Shown here piece by piece: positions 16,757 through 25,734 of a DNA stretch of 64,000 nt. Source of the DNA: Pyxidicoccus xibeiensis (lineage in GTDB: Bacteria > Myxococcota > Myxococcia > Myxococcales > Myxococcaceae); assembly GCF_024198175.1 (NCBI RefSeq), contig NZ_JAJVKV010000013.1, forward strand, positions 62,001-126,000, written 5' to 3'. The stretch's first letter is position 1, and every line of letters starts with the position of its first letter. The position numbers were made by a program, and so were the translations under genes. The notes beneath the pieces were generated by a model. It was not told where the DNA came from. It made no database searches and was given only the letters and a program-made list of their open reading frames with translations.

Positions 16757-17647
16757 CTACAGGGCCGGGCGGCTCGCCAGCGCCTCGCGCAGCACGCGCA
16801 GGCACTCCTCGCGCTCTGCGCCGGCCAGCTCCAGCCGGGGCGGGCGCACGCGCTCGTGGCCCCAGCCCTGCTCCTGCTGCACCAGCTTGATGAGCTGGAC
16901 GAACTTCGTCACGGTGTCCAGCCGCAGCAGCGGCAGGAACCAGCGGTACAGCGCGAAGGCCGCGTCCTTCTTGCCGGCGGCCGCCAGCTCGAACAGCCGC
17001 ACCGACTCGTCCGGGAAGGCATTCACCAGGCCCGCGACCCAGAACTTCGCGCCGGCCTCCACGCCCTCCACGAGGCAGTCATCCACGCCCACGCCCAGCG
17101 TCAGCCTGTCGCCCAGCAGGGCGCGGATGCCGGTGATGCGCCGGGCGTCGGTGGAGGACTCCTTCACGGCGGCGGCGTTGTCGAACTCCGCGGCCAGCTC
17201 GGCCAGGTAGGGCGGGGTGAAGTCCGTCCGGTAGGCCACGGGGTTGTTGTAGATGAGGCACGGCAGCTTCGTGGCGCGGAGCACGGCGGCCAGGTGGGCC
17301 TTCATCTCTCGCCAGTCGCTGGAATAGACGTAGGGCGGCAGCACCATGAGGCCCGCGCAGCCCGCGTCCTCGGCGGCCTTCGCCAGCCGCACGGCCTCGG
17401 CGGTGGAGAGCGCGGCGATGCCCGGGATGACGGGGGCCTTCACCGCGTCCGTGACGGTGCGCATCAGCGCGGCCTTCTCCTCCAGGCTCAGCGTCGCGCC
17501 CTCGCCCAGCGAGCCGCAGGGGATGATGCCGGTACAGCCGCGCGACACGAGCCAGCGCACGTGCGCGCGCACCGCGCCGTGGTCGACGGACAGGTCCGCG
17601 TTGAAGGCAGTGGTGATGGCGGGAAGGACACCGGTCCAGAGGCTCAT
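16757..17647 (-). CDS. Pyrroline-4-hydroxy-2-carboxylate deaminase (DapA family)
   Basis: A 296-residue TIM-barrel enzyme of the dihydrodipicolinate synthase/NAL superfamily. The Schiff-base lysine is Lys162 (AAVKESS) and the assisting tyrosine Tyr133 (LIYNNPVAYR). The phosphate-loop-like GSLGEGATLS replaces the GTTGE of true DapA. In hydroxyproline clusters this family converts 1-pyrroline-4-hydroxy-2-carboxylate to 2-oxoglutarate semialdehyde and ammonia. Its ATG overlaps the stop of the upstream dehydrogenase subunit by four bases (ATGA), so the two are translationally coupled. Confidence 0.9.
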   Translation of the reverse strand: MSLWTGVLPAITTAFNADLSVDHGAVRAHVRWLVSRGCTGIIPCGSLGEGATLSLEEKAALMRTVTDAVKAPVIPGIAALSTAEAVRLAKAAEDAGCAGLMVLPPYVYSSDWREMKAHLAAVLRATKLPCLIYNNPVAYRTDFTPPYLAELAAEFDNAAAVKESSTDARRITGIRALLGDRLTLGVGVDDCLVEGVEAGAKFWVAGLVNAFPDESVRLFELAAAGKKDAAFALYRWFLPLLRLDTVTKFVQLIKLVQQEQGWGHERVRPPRLELAGAEREECLRVLREALASRPAL

Positions 17648-18921
17648 GACTCTCTCTTTGGGGTGGGTGGGGGTTCAGGAGGAAGGCGGAGGCTGCCGAT
17701 GCGTGCGGGCAGGCAGGGCGGGCGCACGTCCTCGCCGGCCCAGCCGAAGAGTGTCTCCGCGGCGGCGCCACAGGTGCGGCCCTGGCAGGCGCCCATGCCC
17801 AGGCGCGCATAGAGCCGGGCCTCGCGGAGGTTGCCGCAGCCCTCCAGCTCGGAGAGCGGCACGTCCTCGCAGCGGCACACCAGCGTGTCCGGCGTGGCCA
17901 GGGCCCGCAGCTCCGGGCGGGGCGCGTCATGCAGGGCGAGCGCGGTCGCGAAGGCGCGGATGCGCTGCCAGGAGGTGTCCAGCGCGCTGGGGACGGGCTG
18001 CTCCGCGGCGACGAGGCCGGCAAGCTCCCCGGTGACGAGCGCCTGGTCCACGCCGCCGATGCCGAGCAGCTCGCCCACGGCCTGCACGCGGGGGACGCGG
18101 GTCTCCAGCCGGTCGTTGACGACCACCGCGCCGCGCACGACTTCGCAGCCCAGCAGCCGCGCCAGCTCCAGGTTGGGCACGAGGCCCCAGGCCGCGCCCA
18201 GGTAGTCACACGCAAGCTGCGTCTCACGGCCGCGCACGGAGAGGCGGACGCTCTCGAGCCTCCGCTCGCCCTGCGCCGCGAGCACCCAGGCATCCGTGGC
18301 GGAGGGCACACCCACGAGTCCCGCCGCCAGCGCGGCGCCCTGGAGCAGCTTGCCCGGGTGGCGCCAGAGCTGGAGGGCGAAGCCCCAGTGCCGCGCGGCG
18401 GGGGCCTGCTCGGCGATGAAGAGGACGTCGCCGCCGTGGGCCTGAATCGTCGCGGCGGCGGCGAGCAGCAGCGGCCCCGTGCCGGCGAGCACCACGCGCT
18501 TGCCCTGGATGGGGAGGCCGTCCTTCACGAGCACCTGGAGGCCACTGACGCCCAGCACCCCCGGCAGCGTCCAGCCGGGGAAGGGGAGGAAGCGCTCTCG
18601 CGCGCCCGTGGCGAGCACCAGCCGGCCGTAGCGCACCGCGAGCGAGGACGTGCCCTCTTCGACGAGCAGCAGGCCCGGCTCGGGCGCTGCGACGACGCGG
18701 GCTCCGGGGCGGAAGCGGGCGCCCGAGGCGGCGAAGCGCGACAGCCACCGCCGGGCCAGCCGGTGCTCACGCTTCCGGGCCTCGCCACGCCAGATCTGCC
18801 CACCGGGCTCCGGCTGCTGGTCCAGGACGAGCACGTCCAGGCCTGCCTCGGCCGCACGGCACGCGGCGGCAAGCCCACCCGGCCCGGCACCGACTACGAC
18901 GAGGTCACAGGCCTCACGCAT
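17644..18921 (-). CDS. D-hydroxyproline dehydrogenase, NAD(P)/FAD-type subunit with BFD iron-sulfur site
   Basis: A 425-residue flavoprotein resembling HcnB/OoxA-type subunits of dye-linked amino-acid dehydrogenases. The N-terminal VVVGAGPGGLAAACRAAE binds FAD; a second nucleotide motif, VVLAGTGPLLLAAAATI, lies near residue 145. The C-terminus has a BFD-type cluster site: CRC near residue 360 and ACQGRTCG near 395. With the small ferredoxin-like subunit and the second flavin subunit upstream it forms a hetero-oligomer that oxidises cis-4-hydroxy-D-proline. It overlaps the ferredoxin-like gene by 8 bases and the deaminase by 4. Confidence 0.88.
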   Translation of the reverse strand: MREACDLVVVGAGPGGLAAACRAAEAGLDVLVLDQQPEPGGQIWRGEARKREHRLARRWLSRFAASGARFRPGARVVAAPEPGLLLVEEGTSSLAVRYGRLVLATGARERFLPFPGWTLPGVLGVSGLQVLVKDGLPIQGKRVVLAGTGPLLLAAAATIQAHGGDVLFIAEQAPAARHWGFALQLWRHPGKLLQGAALAAGLVGVPSATDAWVLAAQGERRLESVRLSVRGRETQLACDYLGAAWGLVPNLELARLLGCEVVRGAVVVNDRLETRVPRVQAVGELLGIGGVDQALVTGELAGLVAAEQPVPSALDTSWQRIRAFATALALHDAPRPELRALATPDTLVCRCEDVPLSELEGCGNLREARLYARLGMGACQGRTCGAAAETLFGWAGEDVRPPCLPARIGSLRLPPEPPPTPKRES

Positions 18922-19168
18922 CCGTCACCACCTCCTGGCCGTCGCGGCAGGGCGTGAGGCATGCCAGCACCTCGGGCACGCCGTCGATGGTGGCGCGACA
19001 CTCGAAGCAGACGCCCATGCCGCACAGGGGGCCGCGAGGCCGTCCGCCCAGGTCGCCGCGGCTGACGAAGTCTCCGGCCAGCGCGAGGGCCGCGGCCACC
19101 GATGTGCCCACCGGGACGGTGACGACCCGACCATTGATGCGCAGGGTGAGGGACGCGCCGTCACGCAT
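18914..19168 (-). CDS. D-hydroxyproline dehydrogenase, [2Fe-2S] small subunit
   Basis: An 84-residue ferredoxin-like protein resembling HcnA. It has a beta-grasp N-terminus (LTLRINGRVVTVPVGTSVA) and cysteines in CGMGVCFECRAT and ACLTPC, the C-x4-C-x2-C...C pattern of plant-type [2Fe-2S] clusters. It would carry electrons between the two flavin subunits and the respiratory chain. The start codon lies 8 bases inside the upstream flavin gene, and its end overlaps the downstream one by 8 bases. Both overlaps point to coupled translation of the complex. Confidence 0.88.
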   Translation of the reverse strand: MRDGASLTLRINGRVVTVPVGTSVAAALALAGDFVSRGDLGGRPRGPLCGMGVCFECRATIDGVPEVLACLTPCRDGQEVVTDA

Positions 19169-20297
19169 GGGCCACCTCCCGAGGCGCCGCCGTCAGGAAG
19201 CGCGCGGGCGCATACGGCCGGGCGTCGATGGCGCTCGCGCGGCCCACCAGCTGGTCCGCGACCAGCCGCGCGCTGCCCGTCGCGGTGGTGATGCCCAGCC
19301 CCTCGTGGCCACAGGCCAGCCACAGCCAGGGCTTCTCCGGGTGAGGCCCCAGCAGCGGCAGCCCGTCCGGAGTCGCCGGACGCAGCCCCGTCCAGACGCG
19401 CAGGGCCTGCAATCCATCGAGCCCGGGCAGGAACACGGCGGCGCGCTTCAGCATGCGCTCCAGCATCTCTGCCTCCACCTCTCGAGTCCCCACGCCCGGC
19501 TGCCGCGAGGACCCGAGCAGGAGCTGTCCCGTGACACGCGGCTGCGCATTGAAGGCCACCGACGCGCCATCGGTGCCATGCGCGCTCTTGAGGTAGCCCA
19601 GCTCCACGAGCTGGTGGTGCACCACCGGCGCGCCCCGGCGGGTGATGAGCAGGTGCCCCTTGCGCGGGGTGATGGGCAGCCCCGGGCACAGCGCGGGGCT
19701 GGCCACGCCCGCCGCGAGCACGATGCGGCCCGCCGCCAGGACCTCGCCCCCCTCCAGCACCACCTCGCCCGGCCGCAGCGCCTGCACCCGGCGGCCGCAC
19801 CACAGTCGCGCGCCCCGCGCCTGTGCCCGCCGCGCGAAGTGGAGCGCGGCGACCGGCGGGTACAGCACGGCGTCATCCGTCACCCTCAGCGCGCCCACGA
19901 GCCCCGGCGCGAGCGCGGGCTCGGCCTCGTAGAGCGCGGCGGCGTCCAGCACCTCCGTGCGCACACCGGCGGCGCGGTAGTTCGCGACCTTGGCGGAGAC
20001 CGCGGCCAGTTCCTCGTCATCGGCGGCCAGCCAGAGCGTCCCGCACGCGTCGTACTCCACGGTGCGTGGCAGCCCGTCCGCCAGCTCGCGCCAGAGCGCC
20101 ACCGACCAGGCCGTGAGCGCCAGCTCCGCCGCGTTGTCGTCCATGGCCACCAGGTGGCCCATGCCGCACGCCGTGGTGCCCGCGCCGATGGAGCGGGCCT
20201 CCACCAGCGCGACGGACAGCCCCTCGCCCACCAGCGCGTCCGCCAGCGCCGCACCGACGATGCCTCCGCCGACGATGACGCAGTCGAAGGCGCTCAT
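19161..20297 (-). CDS. D-hydroxyproline dehydrogenase, DAO-type FAD subunit
   Basis: A 378-residue flavoprotein of the D-amino-acid oxidase/glycine oxidase family (DAO, HcnC-like). The N-terminal [19 protein letters not shown] binds FAD, and the closing motif is [20 protein letters not shown] near the C-terminus. [16 protein letters not shown] is the typical DAO signature. It probably holds the substrate-oxidising site for cis-4-hydroxy-D-proline. The ATG at 20297 overlaps the epimerase stop by four bases (ATGA). The reading frame stays open ~74 codons further upstream, but that region is the epimerase gene. Confidence 0.9.
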   Translation of the reverse strand: MSAFDCVIVGGGIVGAALADALVGEGLSVALVEARSIGAGTTACGMGHLVAMDDNAAELALTAWSVALWRELADGLPRTVEYDACGTLWLAADDEELAAVSAKVANYRAAGVRTEVLDAAALYEAEPALAPGLVGALRVTDDAVLYPPVAALHFARRAQARGARLWCGRRVQALRPGEVVLEGGEVLAAGRIVLAAGVASPALCPGLPITPRKGHLLITRRGAPVVHHQLVELGYLKSAHGTDGASVAFNAQPRVTGQLLLGSSRQPGVGTREVEAEMLERMLKRAAVFLPGLDGLQALRVWTGLRPATPDGLPLLGPHPEKPWLWLACGHEGLGITTATGSARLVADQLVGRASAIDARPYAPARFLTAAPREVAHA

Positions 20298-21229
20298 CCG
20301 ATGCCCCAGGCGAAGGGGTCCGACGAGTCCACCACCAGCATGGCCTCCGCGTTCACCGACGCCGTGCCGGTGATGACGGGGAGGATCCGGTCGCCATAGC
20401 GCGTGTAGCGCGCCTCGAAGCGACTGCCGATGATGCTCTCCTGCACCCACGTCGCGCCCTCGGCGAGGGCACTCTCCGCGGCGAGGCACGCGAGCTTGGC
20501 GCTCGTCCCGGTGCCGCACGGCGAGCGGTCATAGGCCAGCCCCGGACAGAGCACGAAGTTGCGCGCGTCCACACCCGGTGTGGGTGAGGGCGCGTACAGC
20601 TCCACGTGGTCGATTTCCGCTCCCCCCGTGCCGGTGATGCCCTTGGCCGCCAGCGCATGCTTGATGGCGGACGCGTACGCGGTGAGCGCGGGGACGTGCG
20701 GCAGCTCCAGCGGCAGATGCTCGGCTCGGGAGAGGAAGAACCAGTTGCCACCCCAGGCGATGTCCCCGCGAACCTCACCATGTCCGGGAACGGAGACGGC
20801 CACATCGTGGGCCAGCCGGTGGCTGGGCACGTTGGCGATGCTCACCTTTCCATCCGGGTGCAGGGTGGCCTTGACCACGCCCACGGGCGTCTCCAGCGAG
20901 TGGACGCCAGGGCCGATGCGGCCCAGGTACTCCAGCGTCTTCACCACGCCGATGGTGCCGTGGCCGCACATGCCGAGGTACCCGACGTTGTTGAAGAAGA
21001 TGACGCCGGTGACGCAGGAGGGGAGGGTGGGAGGACACAGCAGCGCGCCCACCATGACGTCCGAGCCGCGGGGCTCGCAGACGATGGCCTTCCGGAAGTC
21101 GTCGAAGCGCTCCCGGAAGCGCTCACGCAGGATGACCAGGTCGTCCCGTCCCAGCTCCGGCCCTCCCTCCAGGACCACGCGAGTGGGCTCACCGCCGGTG
21201 TGACTGTCGATGACACGAATGCGTCGCAT
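20294..21229 (-). CDS. 4-hydroxyproline 2-epimerase
   Basis: A 311-residue member of the proline racemase family, converting trans-4-hydroxy-L-proline to cis-4-hydroxy-D-proline. Both catalytic cysteines are present: Cys88 in GMCGHGTIG and Cys238 in [11 protein letters not shown]. Two cysteines with this spacing fit an epimerase, not a dehydratase (Thr variant). The N-terminal [11 protein letters not shown] is the usual substrate motif. The ATG at 21229 is chosen over an in-frame ATG at 21247 because GGGAGGAGC lies just upstream of it. It is the first gene of the operon, so its promoter should lie in 21230-21434. Confidence 0.92.
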   Translation of the reverse strand: MRRIRVIDSHTGGEPTRVVLEGGPELGRDDLVILRERFRERFDDFRKAIVCEPRGSDVMVGALLCPPTLPSCVTGVIFFNNVGYLGMCGHGTIGVVKTLEYLGRIGPGVHSLETPVGVVKATLHPDGKVSIANVPSHRLAHDVAVSVPGHGEVRGDIAWGGNWFFLSRAEHLPLELPHVPALTAYASAIKHALAAKGITGTGGAEIDHVELYAPSPTPGVDARNFVLCPGLAYDRSPCGTGTSAKLACLAAESALAEGATWVQESIIGSRFEARYTRYGDRILPVITGTASVNAEAMLVVDSSDPFAWGIG

Positions 21230-21434
21230 GTGGAGCGCTCCTCCCACCCGGACTACCCAGACGTCACCCTAGGGGGGGCGGCACGCGGTTTCTTGGACCT
21301 TTCGAGCACGTTGGCGTGGCAATCGCGCAAATGCCCGGTTCCAGGGGCTTCCACGGCGGGGAGGGGAGTGAGGTATACCCGCTACCCTGCAGGGACCTGA
21401 GTCCCAAGACCCCTAGCAATAGAGGAAGACCCTC

Positions 21435-22379
21435 GTGGCCGGAAGCAGCCTCTTTACGCTGATTGACGACATCGCCAGCCTCCTGGACGACGTCGCGACC
21501 ATGACCAAGGTCGCGACGAAGAAGACCGCGGGCGTGCTCGGTGACGACCTTGCGCTGAACGCCCAGCAGGTGTCCGGCGTCAACGCCGACCGCGAGCTGC
21601 CCGTCGTCTGGGCGGTCGCCAAGGGCTCGATGGTCAACAAGGCCATCCTGGTCCCCGCCGCCCTGGCCATCAGCGCGTTGATTCCCTGGGCCATCACCCC
21701 GCTGCTGATGCTGGGCGGCGCCTTCCTCTGCTACGAGGGCTTCGAGAAGCTGGCGCACAAGTTCCTGCACAGCCACGAAGAGGACGCGTCCCACCACCAG
21801 GAGCTCGTCAAGGCCGTAGCGGACCCCGCGGTGGACCTCGTCGCCTTCGAGAAGGAGAAGATCAAGGGCGCGGTGCGCACCGACTTCATCCTGTCGGCGG
21901 AGATCATCGTCATCTCGCTGGGCACGGTGGCCACGGCGACCTTCGGACAGCGGGTCGCCGTGCTGGTGGGCATCGCCCTCATCATGACCGTCGGCGTGTA
22001 TGGCCTGGTCGGCGGCATCGTGAAGCTCGACGACGCGGGGCTCCACCTCAGCAAGAAGCCCAGCGCCCTGGCGCGCGCGTTCGGCCGGGGGCTGCTCGCC
22101 ACCGCGCCCAAGCTGATGAAGTTCCTCTCCATCGCCGGCACGGTCGCCATGTTCATGGTCGGCGGCGGCATCCTCACCCACGGCATCCCGTTCCTGCACC
22201 ACCTCAGCGAGGGCATCGCGCACGGGGTGGCGGGGGTGCCCGGCATCGGCGGCGTCCTCGCGGCCCTGCTGCCGTCCGTGGTGGACGCGGTGACGGGCGT
22301 CATCGCCGGGGCGCTCGTGCTGGCGCTGGTGATGGCGGCGACGAAGCTGTTCCGGGCGGTGCGCGCGAAGCCGGCGTAG
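21435..22379 (+). CDS. DUF808 (YedI-like) inner-membrane protein
   Basis: A 314-residue membrane protein of the DUF808/YedI family. The hallmark N-terminus is present: [37 protein letters not shown]. About seven hydrophobic segments follow, between residues 75 and 305. The biochemical role of the family is unknown. The start is a GTG at 21435 with AGAGGAAG upstream. It is transcribed divergently from the hydroxyproline operon, so 21230-21434 must hold both promoters; I see no clear sigma-70 box there. Its stop is three bases from the end of the convergent lipoprotein gene. Confidence 0.9.
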   Translation: MAGSSLFTLIDDIASLLDDVATMTKVATKKTAGVLGDDLALNAQQVSGVNADRELPVVWAVAKGSMVNKAILVPAALAISALIPWAITPLLMLGGAFLCYEGFEKLAHKFLHSHEEDASHHQELVKAVADPAVDLVAFEKEKIKGAVRTDFILSAEIIVISLGTVATATFGQRVAVLVGIALIMTVGVYGLVGGIVKLDDAGLHLSKKPSALARAFGRGLLATAPKLMKFLSIAGTVAMFMVGGGILTHGIPFLHHLSEGIAHGVAGVPGIGGVLAALLPSVVDAVTGVIAGALVLALVMAATKLFRAVRAKPA

Positions 22380-22382
22380 GCC

Positions 22383-23228
22383 CTACCGCGCCGGCTCGCA
22401 GCCCAGGCGCTGCCTGCCGACGGCCAGGTCGTCCAGCCACCAGCTCGTGGGGACGGAGAGGCCCTGGTAGAGGAAGACGCCGGTCTCCAGGACGGTGAAG
22501 CCGGTGGCCTTCTCGCGCACCGGCGGCACTTCCGTCGGCGGGTCGGAGAAGACGAACTTCCGGGGCCATGCGAGCTCGACACCATCGAGCCAGACGCGGG
22601 GTTCCGCCGCCTCCGGCGCGTCACCGTTGGCTCCGTCGAAGAGCCACTCCAGGCACGCCCAGTCCTCGAGCACGAGCGGCGTGTCGGAGACCTGCACCCA
22701 CTCCGGGAAGCCGGGCGGCTCGGGCGGGTGCCAGATGGCCATGTAGTGCTGCTGCCAGGTGGCGACCTCGTACCAGTCGAGCGTGTCGAACGCGCGCTCC
22801 TGGCTCCCTGGCCGGGGATAGCGCGCGTTGAAGAGGCCCGCGTGGGACATGGGGCGCGCGGGCGTCGTGTAGACATAGACGCGGCCCCACAGCACCGGGC
22901 CGAAGTCCTCGGGAAGCTCGAAGCGAATCGTCTTCTTCGGCCCGCCCTGCGTCCCTTCCTTGCCGCCGACCAGCTCCCGGGCGTGCAGCGCGTACCGGCC
23001 GCCGTGCGCGCGGGTGTCGTCCACGAGCAGCTGGCCGCTGAACTCGTCGCGATGCGGAGTCCAGCCCGCCGGCAGCGTGCCCTCCTCGAAGTCCCAGCAC
23101 AGCGTCTGTGGGGGCGCGCACGCGGGCGTCGCGGGAGGGCTCCCGCGAGGGCCGTGAGCGCAGGCCGTCAACCACGCCAGCACGCACGTCGAGCTCAACC
23201 AGGCGTTTCGGGTACGCAACCGGGGCAC
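22383..23228 (-). CDS. Lipoprotein with a lectin/glucanase-like domain
   Basis: A 281-residue exported protein. The signal peptide ends in the lipobox LTAC (Cys23). After a Pro/Ala linker comes CWDFEEGTLPAGW and a series of strands through the C-terminus, the pattern of a concanavalin-type jelly roll as in polysaccharide lyases or Cip1-like carbohydrate-binding proteins. Conserved-looking aromatic and Asp residues (WLDGVELAW, WWLDDLAVG) occur late in the domain. It probably sits in the outer membrane and binds a polysaccharide or glycoprotein. No catalytic residues can be named with certainty. Confidence 0.75.
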   Translation of the reverse strand: MPRLRTRNAWLSSTCVLAWLTACAHGPRGSPPATPACAPPQTLCWDFEEGTLPAGWTPHRDEFSGQLLVDDTRAHGGRYALHARELVGGKEGTQGGPKKTIRFELPEDFGPVLWGRVYVYTTPARPMSHAGLFNARYPRPGSQERAFDTLDWYEVATWQQHYMAIWHPPEPPGFPEWVQVSDTPLVLEDWACLEWLFDGANGDAPEAAEPRVWLDGVELAWPRKFVFSDPPTEVPPVREKATGFTVLETGVFLYQGLSVPTSWWLDDLAVGRQRLGCEPAR

Positions 23229-23283
23229 CCCTTTCGAGTGCCCCGGACGCTAGCGCAACCCGGGCCCGCGTCGCGCCTGCCGC

Positions 23284-24585
23284 TCACTTCGGGGTGAGCT
23301 TGAGCAGCTTGCCGTCGGAGGCGTCGGTGAGCACGTAGAGCGCGCCCTCGGGCCCCTGGACGACCTCGCGGATGCGCGCGTCGAGGTCGGTGAGCAGCCG
23401 CTCCTCGCCGACCACCCGGTCGTTCTCGAGGACCAGCCGCACCAGGGCCTGGCTGGACAGGCCGCCGATGAAGACGTTGTCACGCCACTCGGGGAAGAGG
23501 GCCCCGGTGTAGATGGTCATCCCGGAAGGGGAGATGACCGGGTCCCAGTAGTACACGGGCTGCTCCATGCCCGGCCCCTGCGTGCTCTTGTGGATGGGCG
23601 CGCCGGAGTACTCCTCGCCGTAGCCGATGGTGGGCCAGCCGTAGTCCTTGGCCTTCTCCACCAGGTTCAGCTCGTCACCGCCGCGCGGCCCCATCTCCAC
23701 CTCCCAGAGCCGGCCCTGGGCGTCCAGCGCCGCGGACAGGATGTTGCGGTGGCCCAGGGACCAGATCTCCGGCTTCGCCTCCTTGCGGCCCACGAACGGG
23801 TTGTCCCTGGGCACCGAGCCGTCGGGGTTGATGCGGACCACCTTCCCGAAGTGGCTCTTCAGGTCCCTCGCCTGTACGCGGCCGGGGAGGATGGAGCGCT
23901 CGCCTAGCGTGACGAACAGCTTGCCGTCCGGGGCGAACACGAGGCGGCCTCCCGCGTGCAGCGTGGACTCCAGCGTGGGCTGCATGCGGAAGATGACCTT
24001 GAGGCCCTCGACGCGCGGCTTCGGGCCGTCCACCAGCTTCGCGCGCGCCACCGCCAGGCCGTTGCCGCCCTCGCGCGGCTCGTAATACGCCCAGTAGATG
24101 AGGCCGCTCTTCGCGTAGTCGGGGCCCACCTCCACGTCGAGCAGGCCGCCCTGGTTGCGCCCATCCACGGGCGGCAGCCCCGCGACGGCGGGAGACTTCG
24201 CGCCCTGCGGCGTGACGATGAAGAGGTTCCCGGTGGGCTTCTCCGTCACCAGCATGCGCTGGTCCGGCAGGAACGCGATGGCCCAGGGCTTGTTGAAGCC
24301 CGACGCCACCTCGGTGACCTGGATGGCGGTGCGGGACTGCACGGCCGGCGCTCGTGTCTGACCGGGGAAGGCCGGCTTGAACTCGGGGACGTTGGGAGGC
24401 GCCGTCTCGATGGGGGCGCCGGTGGGGTTGGGCCCCTCCCGGGGCTGCGTCTGCTGGCTGCCGTCCGCCCGGCCTGGAGCCAGGTTGCCGCTCTGCTCAG
24501 CGGGCTTGCGGGCGCCCTGGCCATATGCCGCCCCCGGGTTGGAGAGGAGGGCGGCGAAGGCGAGGGTACTCAAAAGCGTGCGCAT
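23284..24585 (-). CDS. PQQ-dependent aldose sugar dehydrogenase
   Basis: A 433-residue periplasmic protein with a signal peptide (cleavage probably after AAYGQGA) and a Pro-rich linker. From residue ~90 it is a six-bladed beta-propeller of the soluble glucose dehydrogenase/YliI family: FNKPWAIAFLPDQRMLVTEK, then EVGPDYAKSGLIYWAY, and the strongly conserved SLGHRNILSAALDAQGRLWEVEMGP split across the active site, followed by GGDELNLVEKAKDYGWP. These oxidise aldoses using PQQ. No PQQ biosynthesis genes lie nearby. Its relation to the downstream lipoprotein gene, 55 bases away on the same strand, is possible co-expression. Confidence 0.9.
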   Translation of the reverse strand: MRTLLSTLAFAALLSNPGAAYGQGARKPAEQSGNLAPGRADGSQQTQPREGPNPTGAPIETAPPNVPEFKPAFPGQTRAPAVQSRTAIQVTEVASGFNKPWAIAFLPDQRMLVTEKPTGNLFIVTPQGAKSPAVAGLPPVDGRNQGGLLDVEVGPDYAKSGLIYWAYYEPREGGNGLAVARAKLVDGPKPRVEGLKVIFRMQPTLESTLHAGGRLVFAPDGKLFVTLGERSILPGRVQARDLKSHFGKVVRINPDGSVPRDNPFVGRKEAKPEIWSLGHRNILSAALDAQGRLWEVEMGPRGGDELNLVEKAKDYGWPTIGYGEEYSGAPIHKSTQGPGMEQPVYYWDPVISPSGMTIYTGALFPEWRDNVFIGGLSSQALVRLVLENDRVVGEERLLTDLDARIREVVQGPEGALYVLTDASDGKLLKLTPK

Positions 24586-24737
24586 GGGGGTCGCTCCACG
24601 GTGCTCGAGGGGTTGCGGCCCAGATAACCATTCCTGGCGCTACCCGCCGCCTCGTCGACGCGCGGCTGTTCGAGGAGCGACAGGGCCTGGAGCTCCTGTG
24701 CCCGTCATGGCGCGCCCGCACGTCGCGGCCCCGCTAC

Positions 24738-25571
24738 TCAGGGATTGAACAGCTGGCGCAGCACCTGGGGCGAGGCGGAGCGGTAGATGTTGTCGTGGCG
24801 CAGGTCCGGCCGGGGCTCGTACTTCCACTTCAGGCCGGCGGGGGCCTTCTCCCGGAGCGTCTCCGCCAGGCGCGCGGCAACGGGCGCGATGTTCTCCTCG
24901 TCGGCGGAGGACAGGTACAGCACGTTGCTCAGCTGCTTCGCCGCCGCGAGCCGCTCACCGGCCTTGTTCACCAGCTCCTCGCTGTTCCACCAGAGGCTCG
25001 GGCTCAGGGCGATATAGGTGTCGAACAGCTTCGGCTGGAGGAAGAACGTCTCCACGATGAACAGCCCGGCGAGCGACTCGCCGATGATGGCGGTCTCCTT
25101 CGTCACGCGATACTTGCGCCGGATGTGGGGCATCAGCTCCTCGCCGATGAAGCGCCGGAATGCGGCCGAGCCACCGACGCGCGGGGCAATCTCGCGGTCC
25201 GTGGCGACCTGAGTCGGGCCCGTCATGTCCCTGCGGCGCTCGGTGTTCTCGATGCCCACCACGATGAAGGGCCGCAGCTGGCCGGCCCGGATGGCGGTGT
25301 CGACCGTGGTGGCAACGTGTGGGAAGTCCTCCTTCACGCCACCATCCGGCATGTACAGCACCGGGTAGCGGGTGGACTTCGCCGCGTCATAGCCCGGCGG
25401 CAGGTAGACGTTGATGCGCCGGCTCTCCTTGAGCGCCGCCGACTTCACGGTGAGCGTCTGGTGCGGCGGCACCGGCTCGGCTGCGGGCTCGGCCGGCTGG
25501 GCCTGGCCCACCGTTCCAAGGACGAGTGAGGGGAAGAGCAACAGGCGGGCCAGCAGCAGCGACAGTCTCAT
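24738..25571 (-). CDS. Secreted esterase D/enterochelin-esterase-like hydrolase
   Basis: A 277-residue alpha/beta hydrolase with a signal peptide (cleavage near VGQAQ). The nucleophile serine lies in IIGESLAGLFIVE; RRINVYLPPGYDA and VLYMPDGG are typical of the esterase-D/Fes/IroE branch, which hydrolyses siderophore esters, S-formylglutathione or feruloyl esters. The catalytic histidine is probably in RHDNIYRSA. Substrate cannot be told from sequence; no siderophore genes are near. A ~160-base region separates it from the divergent ABC operon. Confidence 0.85.
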   Translation of the reverse strand: MRLSLLLARLLLFPSLVLGTVGQAQPAEPAAEPVPPHQTLTVKSAALKESRRINVYLPPGYDAAKSTRYPVLYMPDGGVKEDFPHVATTVDTAIRAGQLRPFIVVGIENTERRRDMTGPTQVATDREIAPRVGGSAAFRRFIGEELMPHIRRKYRVTKETAIIGESLAGLFIVETFFLQPKLFDTYIALSPSLWWNSEELVNKAGERLAAAKQLSNVLYLSSADEENIAPVAARLAETLREKAPAGLKWKYEPRPDLRHDNIYRSASPQVLRQLFNP

Positions 25572-25663
25572 CGAATCTCCAGGGCCGGACGGGATGACTG
25601 AAATTCAGTGTCGCCGAAATCGGAGGGGCGCGGGCGGTCGAAATAAATTCGCACGAGGTCCCG

Positions 25664-25690
25664 TTGACAGCGCCGGCTGCCGTTTTAAGT
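25664..25690 (+). promoter_or_regulatory. Candidate sigma-70-type promoter of the Gld-like ABC operon
   Basis: TTGACA at 25664-25669 matches the -35 consensus exactly. TTAAGT at 25685-25690 is the nearest -10-like hexamer, with a short 15-base spacer and weak match. It sits 45 bases upstream of the GTG start at 25735 in a locally AT-richer stretch. Confidence 0.4.
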
Positions 25691-25734
25691 GCAGACGGCG
25701 TTTGAACAGAACTCTTCGTTTCATGGGGTGAGCC

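Noticed and set aside
14861-17812. A 983-codon plus-strand frame across the hydroxyproline genes
   Set aside because: Shadow of the minus-strand genes. The composition is low complexity and matches no protein family.
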